Positions 50,403 to 59,056 of a stretch of DNA of 64,000 nt are shown one piece after another (the stretch's first letter is position 1; every line of letters starts with the position of its first letter). The stretch is from Nakamurella endophytica. GTDB taxonomy: Bacteria > Actinomycetota > Actinomycetes > Mycobacteriales > Nakamurellaceae. The DNA is taken from assembly GCF_014646215.1 (NCBI RefSeq), contig NZ_BMNA01000004.1, forward strand, positions 524,125 through 588,124, in the 5' to 3' direction. Position numbers and translations under genes: made by a program. Below the pieces are notes generated by a model that was given only the letters and a program-made list of their open reading frames with translations, searched no databases and was not told where the DNA came from.

Positions 50403-51215
50403 TCAGTTCCGGTTCAGTCCGTGCTTCCGCGTGTCCAGAGCGAGTTTGAAGTGGCTCTCCGCCTCGTCGATCACCCTTGTGGGCGTCGCCGGGTCGAACA
50501 CCCGTAAAATCGAGAAACGGAAGTTGGTCGGGTCCACGCGGCGCAGCTCGACGTTGCCGCCGTGCCCGTTGGTCGCATAGGCGCTCCAGCGCTGACAGAT
50601 GCTTTCCACGCCGTCGGCTTTGCCCACGTACTGGCGGCCGTCACGGGTGTCGGTGATGAGGTAGACCCCGGCCACCGATGAGAGCGCAGTCCGCCAGGCG
50701 GCGTACCTGTGTTCGCGCATGACGGCCTGGAGCTGCGCGTGATCGAGGACGAGCCGGTCGAAGCCCGGGAAGGGCATCGGCTGAGCATCTGCGATCTCCA
50801 TCACCGGGTAACCGGCAGCGGTCGGGCCGTTGAGCCGCCAGGTGCGCGGAGACCTCCAGCCAATGACGAGCCGGTCGTTGAGATCTGACAGAAGTCTCGA
50901 GGCGACCAGGTCGAAGGTGCGCTGCGTGCCGTCGTTCGAGGACTCCCCGCGGTTCTCGAGTACCGACCAGAGTCGAGCCCTGTCGCCGCCCTCGCGGATG
51001 AACACGACCCAGATCGGAGACGGGTTGCTGGGGAAGATCCGCGGCTTCGCCGACTGCCGGCTCGTGTAGGCGAGGATCTGGTCGTCCGTGGAGTCGGCGT
51101 GGATGCCAGGCAGACCCGTGTCCGCGTGCTCCTGCACGAACGCGTGGCGGATCGCCTGGGCGTCGGTCGGGTCGATCCCGGCACTGATCAGGATCGGGCC
51201 GAGTGTCAGAGTCAT
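50403..51215 (-). CDS. GIY-YIG-domain nuclease-like protein
   Basis: A 270-residue protein. Residues 183-198 hold the GIY-YIG core (GVYLI, then YVG, 10 residues apart). The downstream catalytic residues are in place: Arg209 in CQRW, an acidic helix VIDEAESH (Glu251 or Glu253) and Asn268 near the end. The first 170 residues are a separate domain I do not recognise; IWVVFIREGGDRARLWSV and a GW-RSPRTWRL strand recur in restriction-type DNA-binding or sensor domains, but this is not decisive. It sits alone on the minus strand of the island, with a short upstream gap to the transposase remnant. Likely cleaves DNA in defence or mobility; unproved. Confidence 0.72.
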   Translation of the reverse strand: MTLTLGPILISAGIDPTDAQAIRHAFVQEHADTGLPGIHADSTDDQILAYTSRQSAKPRIFPSNPSPIWVVFIREGGDRARLWSVLENRGESSNDGTQRTFDLVASRLLSDLNDRLVIGWRSPRTWRLNGPTAAGYPVMEIADAQPMPFPGFDRLVLDHAQLQAVMREHRYAAWRTALSSVAGVYLITDTRDGRQYVGKADGVESICQRWSAYATNGHGGNVELRRVDPTNFRFSILRVFDPATPTRVIDEAESHFKLALDTRKHGLNRN

Positions 51216-51345
51216 CGTCCATCAACTCCTTTCTGCTGTGCAGGCTGAGGTAGCCAGACGCGGTCCTGCAGCTCGGGGTGAGCCCGTCGGGATCGATCAC
51301 ACCGCGTCTGACACCGTTCAGCGACCATCGCGGCGCGCGATTGGA

Positions 51346-51780
51346 TCACTCTGGGTGGCTGGCATCACCGAGTACAAGTGACGGGATCCCAGGAGTTGGT
51401 CCAGGGCTAGCGAGAGCCGACTGGTTGGTGGGTGCAGTCTGAGCGTATCGAGCCGGGGCTTGGTAGCCGAGGGCTGAATGGCGTCGGTGCTGGTTGTACT
51501 CGTTCTTCCAGTCGCTGATGGTGACGCGCGCGTCGGCCAGGGACCAGAACAGGTTGATGTTGAGGCGTTCGTCGCGGAGCCGAATGTTGAAGGACTCGAC
51601 GTAGCCGTTCCGCCACGGCTCACCGGGCGGGATGAACCATCGCCCAACACGATCGCCGGTCCGGTCCGCCGTCGCCGCGCAGGCCAGCTCGGAGCCGTTG
51701 TCGCGGCGCAGCATGGCCGGGTAGCCGCGCTGCTCGGCCAGCCGGCCGAGCTCGTCGATCAGTCGGTCCCCGGTGCTCGG
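51346..51780 (-). pseudogene. Truncated IS3-type transposase (integrase-core C-terminus)
   Basis: About 145 codons of a DDE transposase. RRDNGSEL carries the second catalytic Asp. PGEPWRNGYVESFN carries the catalytic Glu, and SDWKNEYNQHRRHSALGYQAPARYA is the usual IS3/IS481-type C-terminus. The homology stops near 51780 and the first Asp and DNA-binding region are missing upstream. No full terminal inverted repeats were found. It is a remnant that marks earlier IS activity between the GIY-YIG and helicase genes. Confidence 0.85.
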
Positions 51781-51913
51781 TCCGGATCAAGCAGGAGGGG
51801 CCAGCTCACTATCACCGCCTCGAGGGCGAGGTCCTCCACCCGCAACACCGGTGTCGCTGCCGTCTGCTTCTCTTATGCTGCCGAAGCGATCTGTCCCTCC
51901 GAGATTGGCGACC

Positions 51914-54900
51914 ATGAGCACGAGTCTGTCCAGCGGCCCTTCCACTGCCCTCTCTCCCGATCGGCAGCGGCGGGTCGGTGAGGCGATCCGCCACTGGACG
52001 GATCAGCTGTTGGACGTCAGCGGACGCAACCAGCTGCTCTTCTACCGCGACCTCAAGGTCGGAACCCTCGATCTCGGCGACGCTGACCCAGACGCGCTGG
52101 ACGCTCTCCTGAGGGGGCGCAAATCCTCGATCAGCCGGCTGTTCAGTCCCTCCGTCGTGCCCGACCGGTTGAAGCGTGCGCGGGCGATCCGGAACAAGTC
52201 GGTCGAGTCGCTGGAGGAGCGCGGGATCGTAACGTGCTATCTCACCTCCGGGATGGCGACCTGGCAGCCCCAGCAAGGCAAGCCAACACCGAACGCACCG
52301 GTGCTGCTGAGAGCAGTCACGTTCACGGCGAGTGACGCCGCCGAGTCAGACTTCGACCTGGTCGCTGACCCCGAGATCCAGATAAACCCGGTACTGCTCC
52401 AGTTGTTGAGCTCCGAGCACAAGGTCTCGCTCAACCCCGACGAGCTCATCGAGTTCCTGCCCGAAGGTTCATTCGAGCCGGATGCACTGTTCGAAAGACT
52501 CGGCAAGGAGGCGTGGCGGGTTCCGGGCTTCGCCGTGGGGTCCCGTGAGCTCATCGGTACCTTCAGCTACGCGAAGCTGCCGATGGTGGCCGATCTGAAG
52601 GCCAACGCTCAGGCCCTCGCCGCGCATGACGTGGTGGCTGCCATCGCTGGCGACGCCGAGGCACGCCAAGGCCTAACCCAGTCAGGTCAGGAGGTCGACC
52701 TGACCGACCCTGACCGTCGGCCGCCGTCCAACGAGTTCCTGGTCCTTGACGCCGACTCGTCGCAGAGCTTCGCAATCAACGCGGTGACGGCAGGCCAGTC
52801 GATTGTCATCTCAGGGCCCCCAGGCACGGGCAAGAGCCAAACCATCACCAACTTGGTCGCGAGCCTCGTCGCGCGAGGGTCGAGCGTGCTCTTCGTTGCT
52901 GAGAAGCGTGCGGCGATCGCGGCGGTCGTGGATCGGCTGGAGAGGGTAGGCCTGTCCGACCTCGTGCTCGATCTGCACGAGGGAGTGCGCTCGCGCCGCG
53001 TCCTCGCGGGAAGCCTAGCCGCTGGTCTGCGCGGAGCGTCAGCGGTCGCGCGACCGGAGCAACGTGCTCTCCACGAGCGGCTCGTGCAGCGCCGTGACCA
53101 GCTGAACGCACACGACGCCGCCATGCACGGCAAGCGGAGCCCATGGAACCTCAGCGCCTTTGAGGTCCAGACGGCGTTGATCGATCTGGACGAGAGGTAC
53201 GGACCGGCAGCGGGAACCCGTGTACGTCTCCGAGGCGCTCAGCTCGCAGCAATCGACGACTCGACCTACCGTCGACTGCTGGAGCAGGTCCAAGAGTTCG
53301 CAGCTCTCGGCGGCTTCCGACTCACCAGAGCCGACAGTCCGTGGGCGGATGCGCAGATCCGGTCCGCGGATCAGGCGGAGGCCGCGCTCGACTCCGCCAA
53401 CCGGTTGGCGTCCCGGACGGTGCCCGAGGCCACACGGGCTCTCGAGAGCCTCATCGGCGAGGCAGGTCTCACGCAACCCCGAGACCTCGCCGAATGGACC
53501 CAGGCGCTCGCCCTTCTCGAACGCGTCAGCGAGCTGCTCCGGGTCCTCGACCCCGCGGTCTTCGGGCCGGAGCTGCCCGAGCGAGTGGCGGCGGCTGCCC
53601 CGCCGAGCTGGCGAAAGGTGCATCCCGCGTGGCCTGGCAGCGATGCTGGGTGGGGAGTCCGTCGGAGGCGGGTGAAATCCGTGCGCGCCCTTTGGCGCGG
53701 GTCGACCAGCCCGTCGAAGCAGCAGCTCCACCAGGTCCTTCTGGAGGCGCATGCCTTGGAGCACGCCTGGCGAGGCGCTGCTGTGGACCGACGAGGGCCG
53801 CACCAGCCGGCGTCGATGCTCGCTGCGAAAGGTAGCTTCGACCAGCTGCGGCTAGAGCTCGCGGCCCTGGGCGCGTACGTCGTCGGCATGGACTTCGAGC
53901 ATCTGGACAAGGCCGGGCTGCAGTCGACGATCGATTCGCTGCAAAGTGATGCGCAGGTCCTGTTCAAGATGCCCAGAATCAACGAGCTGAACGATGAGTT
54001 CCTTCGGTCGGGCCTCGGCCCTCTCGTCGAGGAGATGAAGAGCCGGCGACTCGACGTCGACCTCGCCGGAGCTGTGTTTAAGAGGTGCTGGCACAGCTCT
54101 GTGCTTCATCGGATCACCTTCGAGGACCAAGCGCTCGCCAACTTCCAGGGGATCCGGCATCACGAGCTGGTCAGGACTTTCCGAGAGGCCGACCACGAGC
54201 ATGTGACCCAGACCGCACACAGGGTACGTCGGGCAGCTGCCGAGCGCCTGGTCCGCGTCCGGGACGCGCACGAGGAGCAGAGCACACTCGTCCAGGCACA
54301 GGCCCAGCGGAAGCGTGGACACCTCCCGCTCCGAGAGCTGTTCCGAGCAGCGCCCGACGTGATGACAGCCCTGAAGCCGTGCTGGGCGATGAGCCCTCTG
54401 GTCGTCAGTCAGCTCCTCCCGGGCGACCGCCCCTACTTCGACGTCGTCATCTTCGATGAAGCGAGCCAGGTCCTGCCGGCGGACGCAATTCCGGCGATCC
54501 TGCGCGGCCGCCGGCTCGTCGTGGCCGGGGATGCCCACCAGCTCCCGCCCACGAGCTTCTTCAGCTCGGCGTCGGACGGAGACTCCGACGAGCAGCAGGC
54601 GATCCTCGACGACGGCACGATCAACCTGGCATTGACGACCGGCTACGAGTCCATTCTCGATGTGTTGACAGCAGGGCTCGGGCCCGCCCGGACTCGTTCG
54701 CTGACCTGGCACTACCGCAGCCGCGACGAGAGGCTGATCGCCTTCTCCAACAGTTGGATCTACGACCGCTCTCTGACGACCTTCCCAGGCGTGCTCGGCC
54801 AGGACTGCCTGACGCACGAGCTGGTCGAGCAGGGCGAACAGGTCGCCGGGCAGGAGGACAGCGTCACCGCGGAGGTCGAGCGCGTCGTGGACCTCGTGCT

Positions 54901-56044
54901 CGCCCACGCCGAGCAGCGACCCCACGAGTCGCTCGGCGTCATCACCATGGGGATCAAGCACGCGGAGCGCATCGACGTCCGGCTCCGGGACCGATTGTCA
55001 CAGCTGCCCCACCTTCACGCCTACTTCGACGACACCGGGGTCGACGAGCGCTTCTTCGTCAAGAACCTCGAGCGGGTGCAGGGGGACGAGCGCGACGCCA
55101 TCATCCTGTCGATCGGCTACGGCAAGTCGGGCGACGGGCGGCTCCTGTACCGGTTCGGACCGCTGCTCCAGCAAGGTGGGCACCGACGGCTCAACGTCGC
55201 CGTGACTCGAGCGCGATCGCGGATGACTCTGGTCAGCGCCTTCAGCCATCAGGACATGGATCCCAACCGTCCGATGCCCGACGGCGTCAGAATGCTGCGG
55301 GCGTACCTGCAGTTCGCCTCGACGCGCGGTGCGAGCCTCGGTGACATCGCCATGGAAAAGCCCGCGCTCAACCCGTTCGAGATCTCGGTGCGGGACCGGC
55401 TCGTGGCAGCCGGCATCCCACTCACGGCCCAGTACGGTGTCGCCGGCTACTGGATCGACTTCGCTGCTGGGCACCCGAAACAGCCCGGGCGCATGGTCTT
55501 GGCGATCGAAGCCGACGGCGCGACCTACCACTCCTCGCCGACCGCGCGCGACCGCGACCGCCTACGGCAGGAGCAGCTCGAACGGCTCGGGTGGTCGTTT
55601 CACCGCATCTGGTCAACGGACTGGTTCGCCGACCCTGACAAGTGCGTGAGCCGAGCGACCATGGCCTACGAGCGCGCGGTCGAAGCCGCTGACGCCGACG
55701 ACCGGAAGCGCGCGTATGCGCAGGAGACGAAGGGCGATGCCGTGTTCGCGCCGCGGCAGCCCCCCAGGAGTGCAACAGCACCGATCTCCACGCTTGCGCC
55801 ACTCCGTCGGTCAGGTGCGAGGCCTTCAATCATCCCCGGAACGCCGATCACCGAGTACTCCGACCAGACCCTCGTGGAGCTCATCCGGTGGATCGAGTCC
55901 GACACCCTGCTGCGCACCGAGGACGAGGTGTTCGACCAGTTCGTGTTAGCCCTGGGTTACAAGCGTCGCGGCTCGAGAATCAGAGCTGCCTTCGACCGGG
56001 TGCTCCCGCTCGCTCGCCGCGAGCGTCGATTCCCGTCAGCATAG
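51914..56044 (+). CDS. Giant SF1 helicase fused to a Vsr-like (MTES_1575-type) nuclease domain
   Basis: A 1376-residue protein. An N-terminal DUF4011-like region (about 1-250; WTDQLLDVSGRNQLLFYRDLK) precedes Walker A GPPGTGKS at 301-308. A long helical insertion follows, then Walker B DEAS (848-851), GDAHQLPPTSFF (motif III), the HYRSRDERL motif, QGDERDAIILSIGY (motif V) and VTRARSRM (about 1098, motif VI). This is a DNA2/NAM7-type superfamily-1 helicase. Residues about 1150-1260 match the REase_MTES_1575 nuclease: YWIDFA (Asp), AIEADG (Glu-x-Asp), HSSPTARDRDRLR and GWSFHRIWSTDW. The last 65 residues (VELIRWIESDT, then EDEVFDQFVLALGYKRRGSRI) resemble DUF3320. The ATG at 51914 is chosen where homology starts; its ribosome site is weak. 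A TTA codon near 55945 is rare here. Such proteins occur in defence islands; its target is unknown. Confidence 0.88.
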   Translation: MSTSLSSGPSTALSPDRQRRVGEAIRHWTDQLLDVSGRNQLLFYRDLKVGTLDLGDADPDALDALLRGRKSSISRLFSPSVVPDRLKRARAIRNKSVESLEERGIVTCYLTSGMATWQPQQGKPTPNAPVLLRAVTFTASDAAESDFDLVADPEIQINPVLLQLLSSEHKVSLNPDELIEFLPEGSFEPDALFERLGKEAWRVPGFAVGSRELIGTFSYAKLPMVADLKANAQALAAHDVVAAIAGDAEARQGLTQSGQEVDLTDPDRRPPSNEFLVLDADSSQSFAINAVTAGQSIVISGPPGTGKSQTITNLVASLVARGSSVLFVAEKRAAIAAVVDRLERVGLSDLVLDLHEGVRSRRVLAGSLAAGLRGASAVARPEQRALHERLVQRRDQLNAHDAAMHGKRSPWNLSAFEVQTALIDLDERYGPAAGTRVRLRGAQLAAIDDSTYRRLLEQVQEFAALGGFRLTRADSPWADAQIRSADQAEAALDSANRLASRTVPEATRALESLIGEAGLTQPRDLAEWTQALALLERVSELLRVLDPAVFGPELPERVAAAAPPSWRKVHPAWPGSDAGWGVRRRRVKSVRALWRGSTSPSKQQLHQVLLEAHALEHAWRGAAVDRRGPHQPASMLAAKGSFDQLRLELAALGAYVVGMDFEHLDKAGLQSTIDSLQSDAQVLFKMPRINELNDEFLRSGLGPLVEEMKSRRLDVDLAGAVFKRCWHSSVLHRITFEDQALANFQGIRHHELVRTFREADHEHVTQTAHRVRRAAAERLVRVRDAHEEQSTLVQAQAQRKRGHLPLRELFRAAPDVMTALKPCWAMSPLVVSQLLPGDRPYFDVVIFDEASQVLPADAIPAILRGRRLVVAGDAHQLPPTSFFSSASDGDSDEQQAILDDGTINLALTTGYESILDVLTAGLGPARTRSLTWHYRSRDERLIAFSNSWIYDRSLTTFPGVLGQDCLTHELVEQGEQVAGQEDSVTAEVERVVDLVLAHAEQRPHESLGVITMGIKHAERIDVRLRDRLSQLPHLHAYFDDTGVDERFFVKNLERVQGDERDAIILSIGYGKSGDGRLLYRFGPLLQQGGHRRLNVAVTRARSRMTLVSAFSHQDMDPNRPMPDGVRMLRAYLQFASTRGASLGDIAMEKPALNPFEISVRDRLVAAGIPLTAQYGVAGYWIDFAAGHPKQPGRMVLAIEADGATYHSSPTARDRDRLRQEQLERLGWSFHRIWSTDWFADPDKCVSRATMAYERAVEAADADDRKRAYAQETKGDAVFAPRQPPRSATAPISTLAPLRRSGARPSIIPGTPITEYSDQTLVELIRWIESDTLLRTEDEVFDQFVLALGYKRRGSRIRAAFDRVLPLARRERRFPSA

Positions 56045-56322
56045 GTCTGTGCCGGACCAGTAGAGGAGATGCTCGTCCTCGCTACCGGCAACGCCTGGCC
56101 CTTCTATCGCTGGCGACCCATGCCTATGTCTGTCAAACAGAACGCTCCTGTCGTTGAGGTTCAAGACGGGCCGTGACGGCTTCCCCTAGTATCACAGGTC
56201 TGCACTGTAACGGCGCTGTCACGCACCGCTCGGCTCTGCTGGGGAAGGGCAGTCACTGACCCAACATTCGCACGCTCGGCACTGCTGGTCCGATGTGCTC
56301 GTTTGGTGCTTCCGCTCTCTCG

Positions 56323-56365
56323 GCGGGTTGTGGGTTCGATCCCCACGGGGCCCACCGCCGAGCCA
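56323..56365 (+). repeat. attR, right 43-bp direct repeat
   Basis: Identical to the tRNA-Lys 3' end copy at 49993-50035. It includes a T-arm and acceptor end but no 5' half, so it is not a tRNA gene. Confidence 0.93.
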
Positions 56366-56400
56366 CGACACCGTCGAGACGGCTGCTGGCACAACGGACC

Positions 56401-57294
56401 TCACAGGCCGATCGCGTCCAGCTCCCCCACCACGTCCGCCGGGAGCTCCAGCCCGGCCCCCGCGACGTTCTCGCGCAGGTGCGCCACCGACGAGGTGCCG
56501 GGGATGAGCAGCATGTTCGGCGAGCGCTGCAGCAGCCAGGAGAGCGCGACCGCCAGCGGGGTCGCGGACAGCCGGGCGGCGACGTCGTCGAGCGCGGCGG
56601 ACTGCAGTGGGGAGAAGCCGCCGAGCGGGAAGTACGGCACGTACGCGATGCCCTGTGCGGCGGTCAGGTCGACGAGGGCGTCGTCCTCGCGGTGCGCGAT
56701 GTTGTAGCGGTTCTGCACGCACACCACCGGGGCGATGCCCTGCGCCTCCGCCAGCTGCTCGGCGTCGACGGTGCTCAGACCCAGGTGCCGGATCAGACCC
56801 TGATGCTGCAGCTCCGCCAGCGCCTCGAACTGCTCGGCGAGCGAACCGGGCTCCGGCGTGTCGAAGCCGCCCACCCGCAGGTTCACGACGTCCAGCACGT
56901 CCAGGCCGAGGTGGCGCAGGTTGTCGTGCACCTGCTCGCGCAGCTCGGCCGGCGTCCGGGCGTGCGGCCAGCCGCCCTGCTCGTCGCGGCGGGCACCGAC
57001 CTTGGTGACGATGTGCAGGTCGTCCGGGTAGGGCGCCAGCGCCTCGCGGATCAGCTCGTTGGTGACGGTCGGGCCGTAGAAGTCCGCGGTGTCGATGTGC
57101 CGGATGCCCAGCTCGACGGCCGTGCGCAGCACCCGCACGGCCTCGGCGCGGTCGCGCGGCGGCCCGAACACCCCGGGGCCGGCCAGCTGCATGGCGCCGT
57201 AGCCGACGCGAGTGAGTTCGAGATCGCCGACGCGATACCGGCCGCCGGGCAGCGCACCGGGCCCGGTTGCTGCTGTCGGTGCTGTGGAAGACAT
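56401..57294 (-). CDS. pdxI: Aldo/keto reductase, PdxI (YdbC)-like pyridoxal reductase
   Basis: A 297-residue aldo/keto reductase. Its sequence follows E. coli PdxI (YdbC) closely: RVGYGAMQLAGPGVFGPPRDR at the start, IDTADFYGP (catalytic Asp and Tyr), VTKVGARR (Lys), GLDVLDVVNLRVG (where most AKRs have His, this subgroup does not), CVQNRYNIAHR and LLIPGTSSVAHLRENVAG near the C-terminus. PdxI reduces pyridoxal to pyridoxine with NADPH in B6 salvage. The identity of the substrate here is transferred from that homologue. It is divergent from an XRE regulator with 137 bases between the starts. Confidence 0.82.
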   Translation of the reverse strand: MSSTAPTAATGPGALPGGRYRVGDLELTRVGYGAMQLAGPGVFGPPRDRAEAVRVLRTAVELGIRHIDTADFYGPTVTNELIREALAPYPDDLHIVTKVGARRDEQGGWPHARTPAELREQVHDNLRHLGLDVLDVVNLRVGGFDTPEPGSLAEQFEALAELQHQGLIRHLGLSTVDAEQLAEAQGIAPVVCVQNRYNIAHREDDALVDLTAAQGIAYVPYFPLGGFSPLQSAALDDVAARLSATPLAVALSWLLQRSPNMLLIPGTSSVAHLRENVAGAGLELPADVVGELDAIGL

Positions 57295-57431
57295 GGTGGT
57301 CCCTTCTGCCCGGGCCGTCCGCCCGTGCAGGATCCACCGTGCCGCCGCCGCGTGTGGGCGGCCAGGTCCCCCACATCCTGGGAGTGCCGGGACCAGGCTG
57401 CGCCGACCGTGGCCTGCCTACAGTGGCATCC

Positions 57432-58271
57432 GTGACCAGGACCAACGCGCTCGGCGAGTTCCTGCGGGCGCGCCGCGAGCTGCTGGACCCGGCCGACGAG
57501 GGACTGCGGGTGCTCGGCGTCCGGCGGACGCCGGGGCTGCGCCGCGAGGAGGTCGCGACGCTCGCCGGCATCAGCGCCGACTACTACCTGCGGCTCGAGC
57601 AGGGCCGGGACCGCAACCCGTCGGCGCAGGTCGTCCAGGCCTTGGCGCGTGTCCTCCGGCTGGACGCGGCGGCCACCGACTACCTGTCGGACCTGGCGAC
57701 CGCCCGGCGGCCCCCACCGCGGCGGCGGGAGACGGTGCCCGCGGGCATCCGCCAGCTCCTGGAGGTGGTCGGCCTGCCCGCCTTCGTGGAGAGCCGGATG
57801 TTCGACGTGCTCGCCGCGAACCACCTGGCATCCGTCCTGTCGCCGGCCATCCGGATCGGCGAGAACCGGCTGCGGTCCGTCTTCCTCGACCCGGCGGAGC
57901 AGGCGCTGTACCCGGACTGGGCGGACGCCTCGGCCGGCATGGTGGCGTCCTTCCGGGCGTCCCTGGGCACCGACGTCGACGACCCGCGGATCGCCCAACT
58001 CGTCGGCGAACTGTCCCTGGCCAGCGACCGGTTCCGGCGGTTGTGGGCGCGGCACGACGTGCGGGCCCTGGCCGGCGGGGCGATGCGCATGGACCATCCC
58101 GTGGCCGGCCGGTTGGACCTGCGCCGCGAGAAGCTCCCGGTCGGTGGCACGGACGGGCAGCTGCTCGTGCTCTACCACGCCGAGCCGGGGTCGCCGAGCG
58201 CCGAGGCGCTGGCCACGTTGTCGGCAGGGACGGACGCTGCAGAGGTCGCACGGCCAGCGGCGCAGACCTGA
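57432..58271 (+). CDS. XRE-family regulator with MmyB-like ligand domain
   Basis: A 279-residue regulator. The N-terminal helix-turn-helix has RRTPGLRREEVATLAGISADYYLRLEQGRD, the MmyB/XRE hallmark of actinobacterial regulators. The C-terminal 180 residues are the MmyB-like ligand-binding fold (LANHLASVLSPA, a DPAEQALYPDW segment, LWARHDVR). It is divergent from the PdxI-like reductase and probably controls it; many such pairs exist for short oxidoreductases. TACAGT (57419-57424) lies 7 bases before the GTG at 57432, so the mRNA may be leaderless; an earlier GTG at 57423 is possible but would sit inside that box. Confidence 0.85.
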   Translation: MTRTNALGEFLRARRELLDPADEGLRVLGVRRTPGLRREEVATLAGISADYYLRLEQGRDRNPSAQVVQALARVLRLDAAATDYLSDLATARRPPPRRRETVPAGIRQLLEVVGLPAFVESRMFDVLAANHLASVLSPAIRIGENRLRSVFLDPAEQALYPDWADASAGMVASFRASLGTDVDDPRIAQLVGELSLASDRFRRLWARHDVRALAGGAMRMDHPVAGRLDLRREKLPVGGTDGQLLVLYHAEPGSPSAEALATLSAGTDAAEVARPAAQT

Positions 58272-58281
58272 ACCCGGCCGG

Positions 58282-58959
58282 TCAGCCGCCGGTCCGGGCG
58301 ACCGCCTCACGCAGCAGCGCCTCCACCTCGACGTCCGTCGTGGGCCGGAAGTCGCGGTAGTGGTCGCCGACGGCCCGGAACCGGCGGATCAGCGCCGGGC
58401 AGACCACCCCGTCCGCCGCGTCGAACCTCCGCAGCGCGGACTCCGGACCGACCGGCACCGCCAGCACCACCCATCGGGCGCCGTGCGCCCGGGCTACCCG
58501 GCACGCCGCGCGGGCCGTGGCACCGGTGGCCAGGCCGTCGTCGACGACGACGGCCACCCGGTCCTGCAGGTCGACGCGGGCCCGCACCGCCCGCAGCCGT
58601 GCCGCCCGCGTCTCGAGTTCCACCCGTGCCCGTTGCTCCGCCGCCGCGTAGGCAGCCTCGTCGGTCCCGGAGCGCAGGCGGATCGCGTCCTCGACCACCC
58701 GCACCCCGTCTTCGCCGACCGCGCCCATCGCCAGCTCGGGCTGGCCCGGCACCCCGACCTTGCGGACGACGATCACGTCCAGCGGCGCGGCCAGCGCCGC
58801 GGCGACCGCCGCGGCCACCGGCACGCCGCCGCGCGGAAGCCCGAGCACGACGACCGGCCGGTCACGCAGGTGACCGAGACACTCGGCCAGCGCGCGCCCG
58901 GCATCGGCACGGTCCGACCACGGGAGCCTGCTGCCGTCCCCAGCCACGGGCACCTCCAT
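58282..58959 (-). CDS. Phosphoribosyltransferase
   Basis: A 225-residue type-I PRTase-fold protein. The PRPP-binding loop is VAVVVDDGLATGATA (about 134-148), and the PPi-type loop LPRGGVPVAAAV sits near residue 43. The hood region holds RKVGVPGQPELAMGAVGE, which is seen in the group of uncharacterised PRTases often fused to or next to dienelactone-hydrolase-like genes. The base substrate is unknown. It ends 11 bases from the XRE regulator's stop, which is convergent. No operon partner is obvious. Confidence 0.82.
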   Translation of the reverse strand: MEVPVAGDGSRLPWSDRADAGRALAECLGHLRDRPVVVLGLPRGGVPVAAAVAAALAAPLDVIVVRKVGVPGQPELAMGAVGEDGVRVVEDAIRLRSGTDEAAYAAAEQRARVELETRAARLRAVRARVDLQDRVAVVVDDGLATGATARAACRVARAHGARWVVLAVPVGPESALRRFDAADGVVCPALIRRFRAVGDHYRDFRPTTDVEVEALLREAVARTGG

Positions 58960-59056
58960 GGGAGCCGTCGCCGCGACGCGGGAGTGCCCCGGCCGCCGCG
59001 GATGACCGGATGCTGGCCCGTCGACCGGACGACCGCAACCCCGTCCGACGCCGGTG

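Larger units (their letters stand above)
49993..56365. mobile_element. 6.3-kb genomic island integrated in tRNA-Lys
   Basis: A perfect 43-bp direct repeat bounds the element: 49993-50035 (3' half of tRNA-Lys plus CCGCCGAGCCA) and 56323-56365. The copies are 6330 bases apart. Inside are a GIY-YIG protein gene, a truncated IS3-type transposase gene and a very large helicase-nuclease gene; base composition is visibly less GC-rich than in the flanks. There is no tyrosine or serine integrase, no replication gene and no excisionase, so the element is either defective or mobilised in trans. The 278 bases before the right repeat hold no gene. Confidence 0.88.

Noticed and set aside
56323..56365. A second tRNA-Lys gene
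   Set aside because: Only the T-arm and acceptor end exist; anticodon and 5' acceptor strand are missing. It is the right island repeat.
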